Assembly (NCBI GenBank): GCA_013042495.1
Contig: JABDQB010000187.1
Location: 1-16,012 of the forward strand
DNA length: 16,012 bases
Source of the DNA: Gemmatimonadota bacterium
Lineage (GTDB): Bacteria; Gemmatimonadota; Gemmatimonadetes; Palauibacterales; Palauibacteraceae
Reading direction: 5' to 3'
The notes beneath the pieces are model-generated. The model saw only the letters and a program-made list of their open reading frames with translations. It did not search any database and had not been told where the DNA came from. Positions 1 through 8,988 of this stretch are shown here, piece by piece (position 1 is the stretch's first letter; every line of letters starts with the position of its first letter). A program made the position numbers and the translations under genes.

Positions 1-2245
1 GCACGGCTCCATTGAGGTACCGCATGGCCTCCACCCGGTCCCCCATGTCCCTGTACAGGTAGGCCAGTTGGAGCAGGACCCGCGCGTCGGCGGGGAGCCG
101 CGAGTATGACTCACCCAGGGCGTTCGCCGCGTCGTCGTGCCGTCCAAGTTCACGGAGGCACGTGCCGAGCCCGAGCCACGGGTTACCCCCGAGGCCCACA
201 TCGGTCTCGCCCAGCAGACCCACCTGCATGGCCCCCGCAGCCTGCTCGAACATGGGAATCGCGTCCGCACATCTTCCCTGCATCCGCATCGCCTCGGCTT
301 CCAGGTACAGCATTGTCCACTCGAGCGACGCGTACCCCAGCTCCTCGTACAGGCGGCGAGCCTCCGGGATCTTGGCTTCCAGCACCTCACCCTGACCGAG
401 CTCGCGGAGCAGAAGGGCCTCGGCGACCGGAACGAACAGGGTAAGGGGAGGCTCCAGCTCGGACCTCAGCGTGTCGAGCAGGGCCCGAGCCTCCGCCGAC
501 CGGCCAGCCCTGGGATACAGGGCGATCGTGTTGAGTCGGTGCTGCAGTTCCGGCACCCTCCCCAGGCTCGACCGGATGTAACCCGACAGGGCCTCGTTTC
601 GAGCGATGGCGCTGTCGGTCATCCCCTGCAAGTCGAAGTGGCCGACCAGCCGACCTCCGACCTGCCACATCTGGTCGGTCGTCCGCGAGGCGGAAATGGC
701 CCGATCGTAGAATGCTCGCGCGTTCTCGAAGCTCGCCGTCCGTTCGGATATGTCGGCCATGGCGACCAGCGATGGGAAGTCGTTCGGGTCCACCAGGAGT
801 GCCTTCTCGAACTGCTCGGCCGCCGGCGTGAAGCGACCCTGTTGAAGGTACATGCCGCCGATCGCGCGAATCGGCGCGAGGCGCTCTGGATAGCGGTCGG
901 CATGCCGCTGGTACGTCCGCTCGGCGTCGTCCGTCCGGCCCGCGTTCAGGTACGCCTGCCCGAGCAGCTGGACCCGACTCCACGATGACGGGTCGAGGAC
1001 CCGACCCTGTTCGAACGCTTCGACAGCGCCCTCGTTGTCGGCCTGGTTGATGAGAACGATGCCGAGTACATCCCAGGCGCTCGGGTCCGTCGGATACAGA
1101 TCCGTCCGCATGCGGGCGATGGCCAGGGTCTTCTCCGGCTGACGCGTGATCTGATAGTAGCGGGCCTTGACCTCGAATCGGCTTCGCTCGCTGAGCCGGT
1201 ATTGGTGTCGAAGGGCTGCCTCATAGGCCGCGAACGCATCTTCTGGCTGGTTGAACGCGATGTAGGCCTCGCCGAGCGCCGCCTGGGCCAGGGCGAACGT
1301 CGAGTCGGTGCCGACCGCGGCGGCCAGGAGCCGCAGGTTGGCGGCTGCGTCGCGGCCCTCGGCGTACTCGGCCTGCAGAAACGCCCGAACGGCAACCAGA
1401 GAATCTGACAGCAACTCGCGCACGGGCAGATCGGCCGTTCGAGCCACGTGGCCCGATGGAATCTCCAGATCATCGCGCAGTTGACTCGAAATGCGATCCA
1501 CCAGATCCAACGGCTCGGGACCTTCGAAGGCGCGTTCGGCCAGGAGAGTGCCGGTCTTCGCGTCGTACAACCGGCTGGCCAGGACCACCGAGTCCCCACG
1601 TCCCTGGATCGACCCCACGAGCAGGTAGTCGAGAAAACGGTCCAGGGCCAACTCGCGCTGTTGCGACAGCGGAAGATGAGTCGGGGAGAACGGGCCCTCG
1701 CCACTGAGTTCCTCGGCGAAGCCGGTCACCGGCCGAAGCCAGTCGTCCTGCTCGAGGTCCAGCGTAAGGGACCAGGGCGCGCCGAGCTGGAGCCAGTCGA
1801 GACCGGAGTCGTCCGACTCGTTGACGAACGCGAAGACGGCCAGGCGTCGCATGAACTCGCGCTTCGGAATATCTCGCTCGACGCTGCGTCCGTCTTCGTC
1901 CCGCACCGTAACCGTGGTCGTGGCCGCTCCGAGGTCCCGCCCCTGGAACAGGCCGAACATGACGGCAGCCGCCACGATGAAATTCGCGGCGACGCCTCCG
2001 ATTTCGAGACGCGTCCAGCGGTCCCGTCCAGGAGCGCCATGCGTCCACGCCAGCAACGCGACGGCAGGGATCATGAGAAGCCACGACGCGACCACGAGGT
2101 CCGTGATGTGCGGCGACAGAACCCAGCGGCCCACCGCCCAGTCCGTGAACTCGAGCAGAATCCACCCGCCGGCGAAATAGGCCCCGACGATGTGCGGCAC
2201 GCGCCGGCGCATGAGTTCCGTCCAGATATGCGAGGTCCGGGTCAA
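1..2245 (-). CDS. membrane-anchored TolB/FlgO-like TPR protein (partial, C-terminus beyond left edge)
   Basis: About 748 codons are open on the minus strand from a TTG at 2245 to the window edge. Three hydrophobic segments lie near residues 16-34, 47-68 and 81-100, after an ELMRRRV stretch typical of the start of this family. Residues about 134-262 resemble the TolB/FlgO-like domain that precedes TPRs in many such proteins (RRLAVFAFVNES, later LVGSIQGRGDSVVLASRLYD). From about residue 300 onward there are repeated TPR-like helical pairs (for example AFAAYEAALRHQYRL and AAEQFEKALLVDPND). The TTG is preferred because GGGAG lies 7 nt upstream and the frame has a stop shortly before it; an in-frame ATG at 2212 is the alternative, but it would remove the family-like N-terminus. 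The role is unknown: probably a scaffold or sensory protein facing the periplasm. No kinase or cyclase domain is visible in the part present. It is divergent from the lytic transglycosylase gene. Confidence 0.85.
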   Translation of the reverse strand, partial: MTRTSHIWTELMRRRVPHIVGAYFAGGWILLEFTDWAVGRWVLSPHITDLVVASWLLMIPAVALLAWTHGAPGRDRWTRLEIGGVAANFIVAAAVMFGLFQGRDLGAATTTVTVRDEDGRSVERDIPKREFMRRLAVFAFVNESDDSGLDWLQLGAPWSLTLDLEQDDWLRPVTGFAEELSGEGPFSPTHLPLSQQRELALDRFLDYLLVGSIQGRGDSVVLASRLYDAKTGTLLAERAFEGPEPLDLVDRISSQLRDDLEIPSGHVARTADLPVRELLSDSLVAVRAFLQAEYAEGRDAAANLRLLAAAVGTDSTFALAQAALGEAYIAFNQPEDAFAAYEAALRHQYRLSERSRFEVKARYYQITRQPEKTLAIARMRTDLYPTDPSAWDVLGIVLINQADNEGAVEAFEQGRVLDPSSWSRVQLLGQAYLNAGRTDDAERTYQRHADRYPERLAPIRAIGGMYLQQGRFTPAAEQFEKALLVDPNDFPSLVAMADISERTASFENARAFYDRAISASRTTDQMWQVGGRLVGHFDLQGMTDSAIARNEALSGYIRSSLGRVPELQHRLNTIALYPRAGRSAEARALLDTLRSELEPPLTLFVPVAEALLLRELGQGEVLEAKIPEARRLYEELGYASLEWTMLYLEAEAMRMQGRCADAIPMFEQAAGAMQVGLLGETDVGLGGNPWLGLGTCLRELGRHDDAANALGESYSRLPADARVLLQLAYLYRDMGDRVEAMRYLNGAV

Positions 2246-2320
2246 CGGTCGTCTCCCATGAAGGTCCGACGGCCATCGCGTCCATCAACGCGGCTCGGCC
2301 CGCGTGGCCGACACGAGGCC

Positions 2321-2336
2321 ATGGTAGCATGTTACC
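2321..2336 (-). promoter_or_regulatory. candidate extended -10 and overlapping near-palindrome in the divergent spacer
   Basis: The 159-bp spacer between two divergent genes holds the 14-bp near-palindrome GGTAGCATGTTACC (2323-2336), symmetric except for one mismatched pair of positions. Its minus-strand reading contains TGCTACCAT, an extended -10 form (TGnTAnnnT), about 75 nt before the TTG start of the TPR gene. No convincing -35 is seen. The palindrome could be an operator serving both genes; this is inference from symmetry and position. Confidence 0.25.
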
Positions 2337-2404
2337 GGGCGACACGGCGGCAAGATCCTCGATCCACGCGACGGACCGCAAGGCCCAATCGGAGGCACAT
2401 GGCG

Positions 2405-3991
2405 ATGAGACGGCGGACCCGGCGAGTATCCGGCGTACCCTGCGCGGCGGCGGCCCTCATGGTCGGGCTGTTCTCGGCCTGTAGCGAGTCCTCGGTCGAC
2501 GAGCGTTCGGAAGGCGTGACCGCGGCGGATTCCGGGGAAGCGCGGAACGCGGAGGTCACGGCAGACGAGGCGCCGGCCGCGGACCTGATCCCCGAAGTCG
2601 AGGAGCTTCCGACGCTGCTCACCGCCCTGGACAGCTTGCCGGAGTCGACGCAGCGGACCCTCGAGCCGTGGACGGGCGACCTGCCGGAAATGGCCGAGCG
2701 GCGAGTGGTTCGGCTCCTTACCGCGCACGAACCCATGTTCTTCGCGTTCGACGGTCGTCGACAGGTCGGCCTCGTGGCAGAAGCCGCGGTAGATCTGGAG
2801 AAGTTTCTCAATCAGCGACTCGGCACCGGGCAGCTGAAGGTGATCGTCGTGGTGCAGCCCGTGACCCGGGACCTTCTCATTCCCTTCCTCCAGAAAGGAC
2901 GCGGTGACATCGCGGCGGCCGGCTTGACGATCACGCCGGATCGCCAGGAGTTGGTGGTTTTCACGCGCCCCCTGGCGACCGGGGTCTCCGAGATCGTCGT
3001 CACGGGCCCGGGGACGGAGGTGGCGATTCCCAGCCGACTCGAGGACCTCGGCGCACTTGAGCTTCACGTCCGGCCGTCGAGCAGCTACTGGGAGAGCCTG
3101 CAGGCCCTCGACGCGGACCTCCGCGAGCAGGGACATGCTCCGCTCAACCTGGTGTCCGTGGATGAAGTGCTCGACGCGGAGGACCTGCTGGAGCAGGTGA
3201 GCGTAGGGAACTCACCCGCGACAGTCGTGGACGCGTACCAGGCCGAGTTCTGGGCGCAGATCTACCCGGACCTGGTGCTCCACCGAGACCTCGCGGTGCG
3301 CACGGATGGCGAGATCGGGTGGGCGGTGCGGAAGAACAGCCCGGTTCTCCTGGAAGCGCTGAACGATTTCGGGCGCGAACGCCGCACGGGTACGCTGACC
3401 GGCAACATCCTCCTCAAGCGGTACACGCGAGACACGACGCGCGTTCAGCGTGCACGACGCGCCGAACACTCGCAGACCTTGAGAAGGCTGCAGGGCTCGT
3501 TCGAGACGCATGCCGCGACGTATGACCTCGACTGGGTGCTCCTGGCGGCGCAGGCGTTTCAGGAGTCCAGGTTGGGTGCCGACACCGAGAACAGCCACGG
3601 GGCGGTCGGGATCATGCAGATCAAGCCGGCCTCGGCGGCCGAAGCTGGCGTGAACGACATCAGTACGGATGACAGCAACATCGAGGCGGGCGCAGCATAC
3701 CTTCGCCTCCTGGAGGACCGCTACTTCGATGACCCCGCCCTGGAACCGATCGTGCGACAGGTGTTCGCGATCGCGGGCTACAACGCTGGCCCCACCCGAA
3801 TCCGGAACCTCAGACGCAAGACGGCCGCGGCCGGCCTCGACCCCAACAAGTGGTTCGACAACGTCGAAGTCCTGGTGGCTCGTGAGGTGGGCCGTGAGAC
3901 TGTGCGCTACGTCAGCAACATCATGAAGTATTACGTCACGTTCACGCTAATGATCGAGAACCGCGAACTCGAGGAGTCTCGCCGGCTGTGA
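2405..3991 (+). CDS. mltF: MltF-like membrane-bound lytic murein transglycosylase lipoprotein
   Basis: A 528-residue protein, near the usual MltF length. A basic, hydrophobic signal ends in LFSAC (Cys26), suggesting a lipoprotein anchored in the envelope. Residues about 75-335 form an extracellular solute-binding-protein (family 3) domain. A C-terminal SLT goose-type lysozyme domain follows from about 360, with the catalytic Glu387 in AFQESRLG, then GAVGIMQIKP and AGYNAGPTRI. The family cleaves the MurNAc-GlcNAc bond of peptidoglycan with 1,6-anhydro product formation; the N-terminal domain regulates or targets it. I chose ATG 2405 over ATG 2399 because GGAGG at 2391-2395 is 9 nt from the former and only 3 nt from the latter. 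The plus frame stays open far upstream, but there it overlaps the TPR gene. The stop overlaps the next start by 4 bp, so the two are probably cotranscribed. A plain SLT/SBP fusion outside true MltF is the alternative. Confidence 0.85.
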   Translation: MRRRTRRVSGVPCAAAALMVGLFSACSESSVDERSEGVTAADSGEARNAEVTADEAPAADLIPEVEELPTLLTALDSLPESTQRTLEPWTGDLPEMAERRVVRLLTAHEPMFFAFDGRRQVGLVAEAAVDLEKFLNQRLGTGQLKVIVVVQPVTRDLLIPFLQKGRGDIAAAGLTITPDRQELVVFTRPLATGVSEIVVTGPGTEVAIPSRLEDLGALELHVRPSSSYWESLQALDADLREQGHAPLNLVSVDEVLDAEDLLEQVSVGNSPATVVDAYQAEFWAQIYPDLVLHRDLAVRTDGEIGWAVRKNSPVLLEALNDFGRERRTGTLTGNILLKRYTRDTTRVQRARRAEHSQTLRRLQGSFETHAATYDLDWVLLAAQAFQESRLGADTENSHGAVGIMQIKPASAAEAGVNDISTDDSNIEAGAAYLRLLEDRYFDDPALEPIVRQVFAIAGYNAGPTRIRNLRRKTAAAGLDPNKWFDNVEVLVAREVGRETVRYVSNIMKYYVTFTLMIENRELEESRRL

Positions 3992-4773
3992 GCGACCTGG
4001 CGACGTACCTTCTCCTCTTCGTGGCGGGGGCGGCAGCCGGGACGATCAACGTCCTGGCCGGCGGCGGGTCCTTCATCTCACTGCCGCTGCTCATCTTCCT
4101 GGGCCTCCCGCCCACCGTCGCCAACGGAACCAACCGGATCGCCATCCTGCTGCAGAACGCGGGCGCCGTGTGGAGCTTCAACCGCCATGGGGTGATGGAT
4201 TGGAGCTGGATTCGGAGGGCGGCTGTGCCGGCGCTCGCGGGAGCGGGCCTGGGGACCTGGGCCGCGATCCGGATCGGTGACGCGTCGTTTCAGCGGATAC
4301 TCGCCACCCTGATGGTCGTGTTCGCCGTGGTGATTCTGCTCGACCCCCTGCGGAATCGGATTCAGCGGGTAGCCGGCGCGGTGGTCGATCCCGCACCAGG
4401 CGGCGCGGCGCAATCCCGCGTCTCGGGCGTCGCCTTCTCCATCCTGTTCTTCGGCGTCGGCGTTTACGGGGGATTCGTTCAGGCCGGCGTCGGCTTCTTC
4501 ATCCTCGCGGTCGCCATGCTGGCGGGCCTCGATTTGGTGAAGGGAAATGCGCTCAAGGTGCTGGTGGTCCTCGTGTTCACTCCGCTGGCCCTCGTCCTCT
4601 TTTCATTCGCCGGCAAAGTGGACTGGGGGATGGGGACCGCGCTGGCCGGGGGCAACCTGCTGGGCGGACTCGCCGGCACGCACCTCACGGTGCTCAAGGG
4701 CCACGCGTGGGTGAAGCGCGTGGTCGTGGTCATGATCGTGGTGTTCGCACTGAAGCTGTGGATCGCGCCCTGA
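3988..4773 (+). CDS. TauE/SafE-family (DUF81) membrane permease
   Basis: A 261-residue, very hydrophobic protein with about seven to eight transmembrane segments. It opens with the family signature: a glycine-rich loop, AGGGSFISLPLLIFLGL, then VANGTNRIAILLQN. A second half starts near residue 148 and contains GVYGGFVQAGVGFFIL, matching the internal duplication of TauE/SafE proteins. The family is described as sulfite, sulfoacetate or other organic anion exporters; the substrate here cannot be read from sequence. It starts with GTG inside the stop of the transglycosylase gene (GTGA overlap), so translation is likely coupled. A GAGGAG lies about 11 nt upstream. Pairing with a murein hydrolase is unusual and may only be transcriptional convenience. 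The downstream M28 gene converges and ends 7 bp away. Confidence 0.88.
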   Translation: MSDLATYLLLFVAGAAAGTINVLAGGGSFISLPLLIFLGLPPTVANGTNRIAILLQNAGAVWSFNRHGVMDWSWIRRAAVPALAGAGLGTWAAIRIGDASFQRILATLMVVFAVVILLDPLRNRIQRVAGAVVDPAPGGAAQSRVSGVAFSILFFGVGVYGGFVQAGVGFFILAVAMLAGLDLVKGNALKVLVVLVFTPLALVLFSFAGKVDWGMGTALAGGNLLGGLAGTHLTVLKGHAWVKRVVVVMIVVFALKLWIAP

Positions 4774-4780
4774 CGGGTCG

Positions 4781-6457
4781 CTACTCCGCCTCCGCCGCAG
4801 GCGCCGTCTCGTACCCCATCATCTCGTCCCGCAACGCCTTGAATTCGGTCCCTTCCCGCCAGTTGGGCCATAGGTCACCCGTCGACAGGGCGTGTCCCAC
4901 CGCGAACAGGAGACGGAGGTCCTGAACCGCGCCTTCGAGATTCCAGGACGGGTCGTACTCGTCCGACGGCTTGTGGTAATGGTCACGTGTGTATTCCTCG
5001 CGGCGCTCCCGGGCCCATTCCTCGCCGTGCTCGAGGTCCTGCACCCCCGCATCGGGATACAGGGACGGCACGCCCCGCTTGGCGAACTCGAAGTGATCCG
5101 AACGGAAGTAGCTCCCCTTCTCGGGCTCCGGGTCGGGAGCCAGCGTCCGTCCCGCTCCTTCTGCCGCAACCCGGAGCACGTCATCCAGCTCCGACATCCC
5201 GTACCCCACTACGGTGAGGTCGCTCGTCGGGCCCCAGATGTTGAGCCCGTCCATGTTCACCGTGGCCACGGTGGCGTCCAGCGGATACACCGGGTGCGAG
5301 GCGTAGTGGGCCGTGCCGAGCAGACCCTGCTCTTCGGCCGCTACCGCCATGAACAGGACCGATCGGGCCGGAGCCTTCCTCAGCGCCGCGAAAGCGCCGG
5401 CCATCTCGACCAGACCGGACGTACCGGAGGCGTTGTCGAGGGCCCCGTTGTAGATGCTGTCGGGGCCGACGGACGAATCCGTGCCGAGGTGGTCCCAGTG
5501 GGCCGTGTAGATCACCAGCTCCTCGGGCCTCTCGGATCCGGGCAGCAGAGCGAGGACGTTTCGCGAGTTGGATCGCTCGATCGAGTTCTTGAGGGTCAGC
5601 GATAGATCGAGGTCCATTTCGTAGGGATCGAAATCCCGGGTGGCCGCCTGAGCGGCCCGCGCATCGAAGTCGAGCCGGGCCTGGGCGAACACCGTGCGAG
5701 CCGTTTCTTCGGTGAGCCAGCCCTGCACCCTGGTCAGCGGCGAATTGCCCTTCTCGGCGAGCATGAACTGGGGTCCCGACCAGCCGGCCTCCACCACGGC
5801 CCATGGATACCCGGCCGGGCCCGCCTGGTGGACGATCAGCACACCATCGGCCCCCTGGCGGGCGGCCTCTTCATACTTGTAGGTCCAGCGCCCGTAGTAC
5901 GTCATGCTGCGACCGTTGAAGAGGGCGTCGTCCCCCGTCGCGTAGCCGGGATCGTTCACCAGAACGACGACCGTCTTGCCGGCGACGTTCACGCCTTCGT
6001 AGTCGTTCCAATCGAACTCCGGTGCCACGATCCCGTAGCCTGCGAACACGAGCCGTGACCGGTCGAGGGAAATTTCCTCGACCACCCGCTCGGTGACGGC
6101 CACGAAGTCGGCAGCGTGTTGCAGGCGGTTCACCGTGCCGCGGCCCTGGATCACCGCCCCCATGTCGGGATCCGGTGTGAGCGAGACCAGCGGCACTTCC
6201 TGCACCCAGCCAATGCCGTTCCCTGGCTCGAGTCCCAGCGCCTCGAACTTCTCCTGCAGATACCGCACGGTGCGCTCCTCCCCCCACGAGGCAGGGGCTC
6301 TCCCTCCCATGGAGTCCGCCGCCAGGTCCTGGATTCCCCGTGCGAGGTCGATCGCATCGATGGTGGCAGCGGCATCGTCGAAGCCGTCGCCACTATCGCA
6401 CGCGGTGGCGGCCGCGACAGCGACGAGGGCGCATGTGGTGAGAAGGGAACGCATCAT
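4781..6457 (-). CDS. M28-family zinc metallopeptidase lipoprotein with PA-like insert
   Basis: A 558-residue protein. The N-terminus has a signal peptide with a possible lipobox ending at Cys20. Residues about 130-270 resemble a protease-associated (PA) domain (FAGYGIVAPEFDWNDYEGVNV, GADGVLIVHQ). The M28 catalytic domain follows: AHWDHLG (His320), GALDNASG (Asp341), AVAAEEQG (Glu375 catalytic, Glu376 ligand), NMDG (Asp403) and HYHKPSDE (His495). All residues expected for a co-catalytic two-zinc site are present, so it should be an active exopeptidase, probably an aminopeptidase acting outside the cytoplasm. The start is ATG 6457, with AGGA about 8-10 nt upstream; ATG 6454 is equally possible. 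A TACATT -10-like hexamer lies at 6521-6526 on the minus strand, without a clear -35. The gene is divergent from the GH20 gene across 131 bp. Exact substrate preference is not visible. Confidence 0.92.
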   Translation of the reverse strand: MMRSLLTTCALVAVAAATACDSGDGFDDAAATIDAIDLARGIQDLAADSMGGRAPASWGEERTVRYLQEKFEALGLEPGNGIGWVQEVPLVSLTPDPDMGAVIQGRGTVNRLQHAADFVAVTERVVEEISLDRSRLVFAGYGIVAPEFDWNDYEGVNVAGKTVVVLVNDPGYATGDDALFNGRSMTYYGRWTYKYEEAARQGADGVLIVHQAGPAGYPWAVVEAGWSGPQFMLAEKGNSPLTRVQGWLTEETARTVFAQARLDFDARAAQAATRDFDPYEMDLDLSLTLKNSIERSNSRNVLALLPGSERPEELVIYTAHWDHLGTDSSVGPDSIYNGALDNASGTSGLVEMAGAFAALRKAPARSVLFMAVAAEEQGLLGTAHYASHPVYPLDATVATVNMDGLNIWGPTSDLTVVGYGMSELDDVLRVAAEGAGRTLAPDPEPEKGSYFRSDHFEFAKRGVPSLYPDAGVQDLEHGEEWARERREEYTRDHYHKPSDEYDPSWNLEGAVQDLRLLFAVGHALSTGDLWPNWREGTEFKALRDEMMGYETAPAAEAE

Positions 6458-6588
6458 GTATCGTCTTCCTGTGTGAGAGCGTGTCGTATCGGTCGGCGCG
6501 TCAGGGCCGCCAGGGCCGACAATGTACAGGGCCTGTCCCCCGGCGAAACCGGAGCGCCGATCTCAACCTTCACCATGATCGGGGCCCC

Positions 6589-8964
6589 ATGCGTTACACG
6601 GCACTATCAGCCCTCGTGGCGGCCTCGCTCGTCGCCCTCGGGTGTGATACGGCAAGCGAGACCCCTGCGCTGATTCCAGCTCCCGAGCAACTCGAACTCG
6701 GGTCCGGTGGGTACTCCCTGGACCAGAATACCCGCCTGGTCGTAGCGGATCCGGCGGACCCGGAGCTCGTGCAGCTGGCAGAAATCCTCGGCGCGGAACT
6801 TCGCGCGGCGACCGGTCTGCCGGTGCCGACCGGTGAAGCCGAGTCGGCTGAAATCCGACTGATCCTCGACCGGAGCTCGGCGGGCGCGACGCCGATCACG
6901 GATTCGCCGCTGGCCCGGGACGAGTCGTACTCGCTGACCGTGACGCGGGCGGGGATCGAGATCCGGGCCGCCACGCACGCCGGACTCTTCTACGGGACCC
7001 GGACCCTCCTCCAGCTGATGCCGACCTCTCCGCAGGAGACCGAGGGTTGGATCGTGCCGGCGCTTGAGATCCGCGATCATCCACGCTTCGTGTATCGGGG
7101 ACTGCACCTGGATGTCGGGCGCCACTTCTTCAAGCCCGATTTCATCAAGCGGTACATCGACCTGCTGGCGCGCCACAAGCTGAACGTATTTCACTGGCAC
7201 CTGACCGAAGACCAGGGGTGGAGGCTGGAGATCGACGCCTATCCTGGCCTCGCCCAGGTAAGCGCCTGGCGAGCCGAGACGATCGTCGGGAAGAACTTCG
7301 ACCCGTATGTGGGAGACGGAATACCGTACGGCGGCTTCTATACGAAGGATGAAGTCCGCGACATCGTGGCGTACGCGGCCGAGCGGTACGTGACCGTGGT
7401 GCCTGAGATCGAGATGCCCGGGCACTCGGTCGCCGTGCTCGCCGCCTACCCCGAGCTCGCGTGCACCGACGGTCCGTTCGAAGTCTCCACCATCTGGGGC
7501 GTCAGGGAGGACATCTACTGCCCGCACGAGCGGACGTTCGAGTTCCTGGAGACGGTTCTATCGGAAGTCATGGAGCTGTTCCCCTCCCCGTACATCCACA
7601 TCGGGGGTGATGAGGCTCCGAAACGACGGTGGGAGGAAAGCCCCGCGGCCCAAGAGGTGATGCGACGCGAGGGATTGGCCGATGAACTCGAACTGCAGAG
7701 CTGGTTCATCCGACGCATCGAAAGCTTCCTGCGCGAGAACGGACGGCGGCTGATCGGATGGGATGAGATCCTGGAGGGTGGCCTGGCGCCCGAGGCGACC
7801 GTGATGTCCTGGCGGGGGATCGCGGGAGGAATCGAGGCGGCACGCGAGGGCCACGACGTGGTCATGACTCCCACCAGCCATATGTACTTCGATTATTACC
7901 AGGGCCGCGACCAGGACGAGGAGCCGCTCGCGATCGGAGGGTATCTGCCGCTGGAACTCGTGTACTCTTACGAGCCGATCCCGGAGGAACTTACGCCGGA
8001 AGAAGGCCGACGGGTGCTCGGTGCCCAGGGCAACGTGTGGACCGAGTACATGAAGACGCCCGGGCACGTCGAGTACATGGCCTATCCCAGGGCACTGGCT
8101 CTGTCCGAGCTGACCTGGTCTCCCCGCTCCGCGAGGGACTGGGCCGATTTCAGTGAGCGTCTGCCGGCAGGCCTTGCCCGCCTCGAGGCACTCGGGGTCA
8201 ACTATCGTCTCCCGGAACCGGGCGGGCTCGAGGAAGACGTGTTGACGCTGGCGGAGTCGACCAGGGTCGAGCTTCGGAACCCGATGCCATGGGGGGAGGT
8301 CCGGTACACGCTCGACGGTGCGGACCCGACGGCCGGGTCGGCGTTGTATGAAGAAGCCCTCGATCTCGCGCTCGACTCGGCAGGCGTCGCGGTCGCCGCG
8401 CGGGTGGTGCTACCCGGTGGTAGGGCCGGCCCGATTGCGCGAGCCTCGTTTTCCCGAACCGTCCTTCGCACCGGCCTCGACATCGACAGTTCCAGGCTCC
8501 GCCCGGGTCTCTCCCTGGCCTATGTCGAAGGCACGTTCGGATCGGCAGCCGAAGTAGCTGACGCCGGGGCCGTGGCGGGCGGGGTCATACCGCGTGTCGA
8601 GCTGCCGGGAATCGAGCGTGACGAGGGCTTCGGTCTTCTCTACGGGGGCTACTTGAGAGTTCCGTTCGACGGAGTGTACGTATTCGAACTTACATCAGAT
8701 GATGGATCGCAACTTTATATTGATGAGCAGCTTGTCATAGATCATGACGGTCATCACTCCGCAAGCCCCAAGACCGGCGCGATCGGCCTGGCAAAGGGTC
8801 ATCACCGGTTCAGGGCTCTGTACTTCCAGGGTGGCGGCGGCCGCGAGCTGGTCCTGCGGGTGCGCCGTCGTGGGGGACCTTTTGAACAGGTGCCGGACGA
8901 GTGGTTCTACGTGGAGGATCGTCTGTCTTCAGATCCGGACCTTCCGATGACGGACGCGCCGTAG
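6589..8964 (+). CDS. GH20 beta-N-acetylhexosaminidase lipoprotein with C-terminal PA14 domain
   Basis: A 791-residue protein. The signal peptide ends LVALGC (Cys19, lipobox). Residues about 28-160 are the GH20b N-terminal domain (IPAPEQLELG, ATHAGLFYGTRTLLQL). The GH20 catalytic barrel spans about 165-520 (RGLHLDVGRHFF, NVFHWHLTEDQGWRLEID, EIEMPGHSVAVLAAYP). The catalytic pair Asp341-Glu342 is in HIGGDEAPK, as expected for substrate-assisted hydrolysis of terminal GlcNAc or GalNAc. A chitobiase C-terminal-like module (about 545-625, VRYTLDGADPT) and a PA14 module (about 637-780, YGGYLRVPFDGVYVF, TSDDGSQLYID) follow; PA14 usually binds carbohydrate. The likely job is removing amino sugars from chitin oligomers, glycans or murein fragments at the cell surface. 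The start lacks a strong ribosome site, but ATG 6589 begins the signal peptide exactly. The PA14 part contains a stretch of markedly lower GC. Confidence 0.95.
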   Translation: MRYTALSALVAASLVALGCDTASETPALIPAPEQLELGSGGYSLDQNTRLVVADPADPELVQLAEILGAELRAATGLPVPTGEAESAEIRLILDRSSAGATPITDSPLARDESYSLTVTRAGIEIRAATHAGLFYGTRTLLQLMPTSPQETEGWIVPALEIRDHPRFVYRGLHLDVGRHFFKPDFIKRYIDLLARHKLNVFHWHLTEDQGWRLEIDAYPGLAQVSAWRAETIVGKNFDPYVGDGIPYGGFYTKDEVRDIVAYAAERYVTVVPEIEMPGHSVAVLAAYPELACTDGPFEVSTIWGVREDIYCPHERTFEFLETVLSEVMELFPSPYIHIGGDEAPKRRWEESPAAQEVMRREGLADELELQSWFIRRIESFLRENGRRLIGWDEILEGGLAPEATVMSWRGIAGGIEAAREGHDVVMTPTSHMYFDYYQGRDQDEEPLAIGGYLPLELVYSYEPIPEELTPEEGRRVLGAQGNVWTEYMKTPGHVEYMAYPRALALSELTWSPRSARDWADFSERLPAGLARLEALGVNYRLPEPGGLEEDVLTLAESTRVELRNPMPWGEVRYTLDGADPTAGSALYEEALDLALDSAGVAVAARVVLPGGRAGPIARASFSRTVLRTGLDIDSSRLRPGLSLAYVEGTFGSAAEVADAGAVAGGVIPRVELPGIERDEGFGLLYGGYLRVPFDGVYVFELTSDDGSQLYIDEQLVIDHDGHHSASPKTGAIGLAKGHHRFRALYFQGGGGRELVLRVRRRGGPFEQVPDEWFYVEDRLSSDPDLPMTDAP

Positions 8965-8979
8965 GCGAGGGACCTTCGC
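8965..8979. terminator. possible bidirectional hairpin between convergent genes
   Basis: GCGAGG and CTTCGC form a 6-bp stem (one G-U pair) around a 3-nt loop in the 24-bp gap between the convergent GH20 and cupin genes. There is no real U-tract on either side, so this is a weak intrinsic terminator at best. Confidence 0.25.
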
Positions 8980-8988
8980 TTCTCCAGC

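Noticed and set aside
387..1704. Minus-strand ATG-started open frames inside 387-983, 946-1704 and 1470-2381.
   Set aside because: They are Arg/Pro/Ser-rich shadows of the longer TTG-started TPR gene, which shows domain structure and repeats in its own frame.
1448..2404. A plus-strand frame in phase with mltF stays open for about 950 bases upstream.
   Set aside because: It lies over the TPR gene and reads as a composition-driven shadow. The lipoprotein signal and GGAGG site fix the start at 2405.
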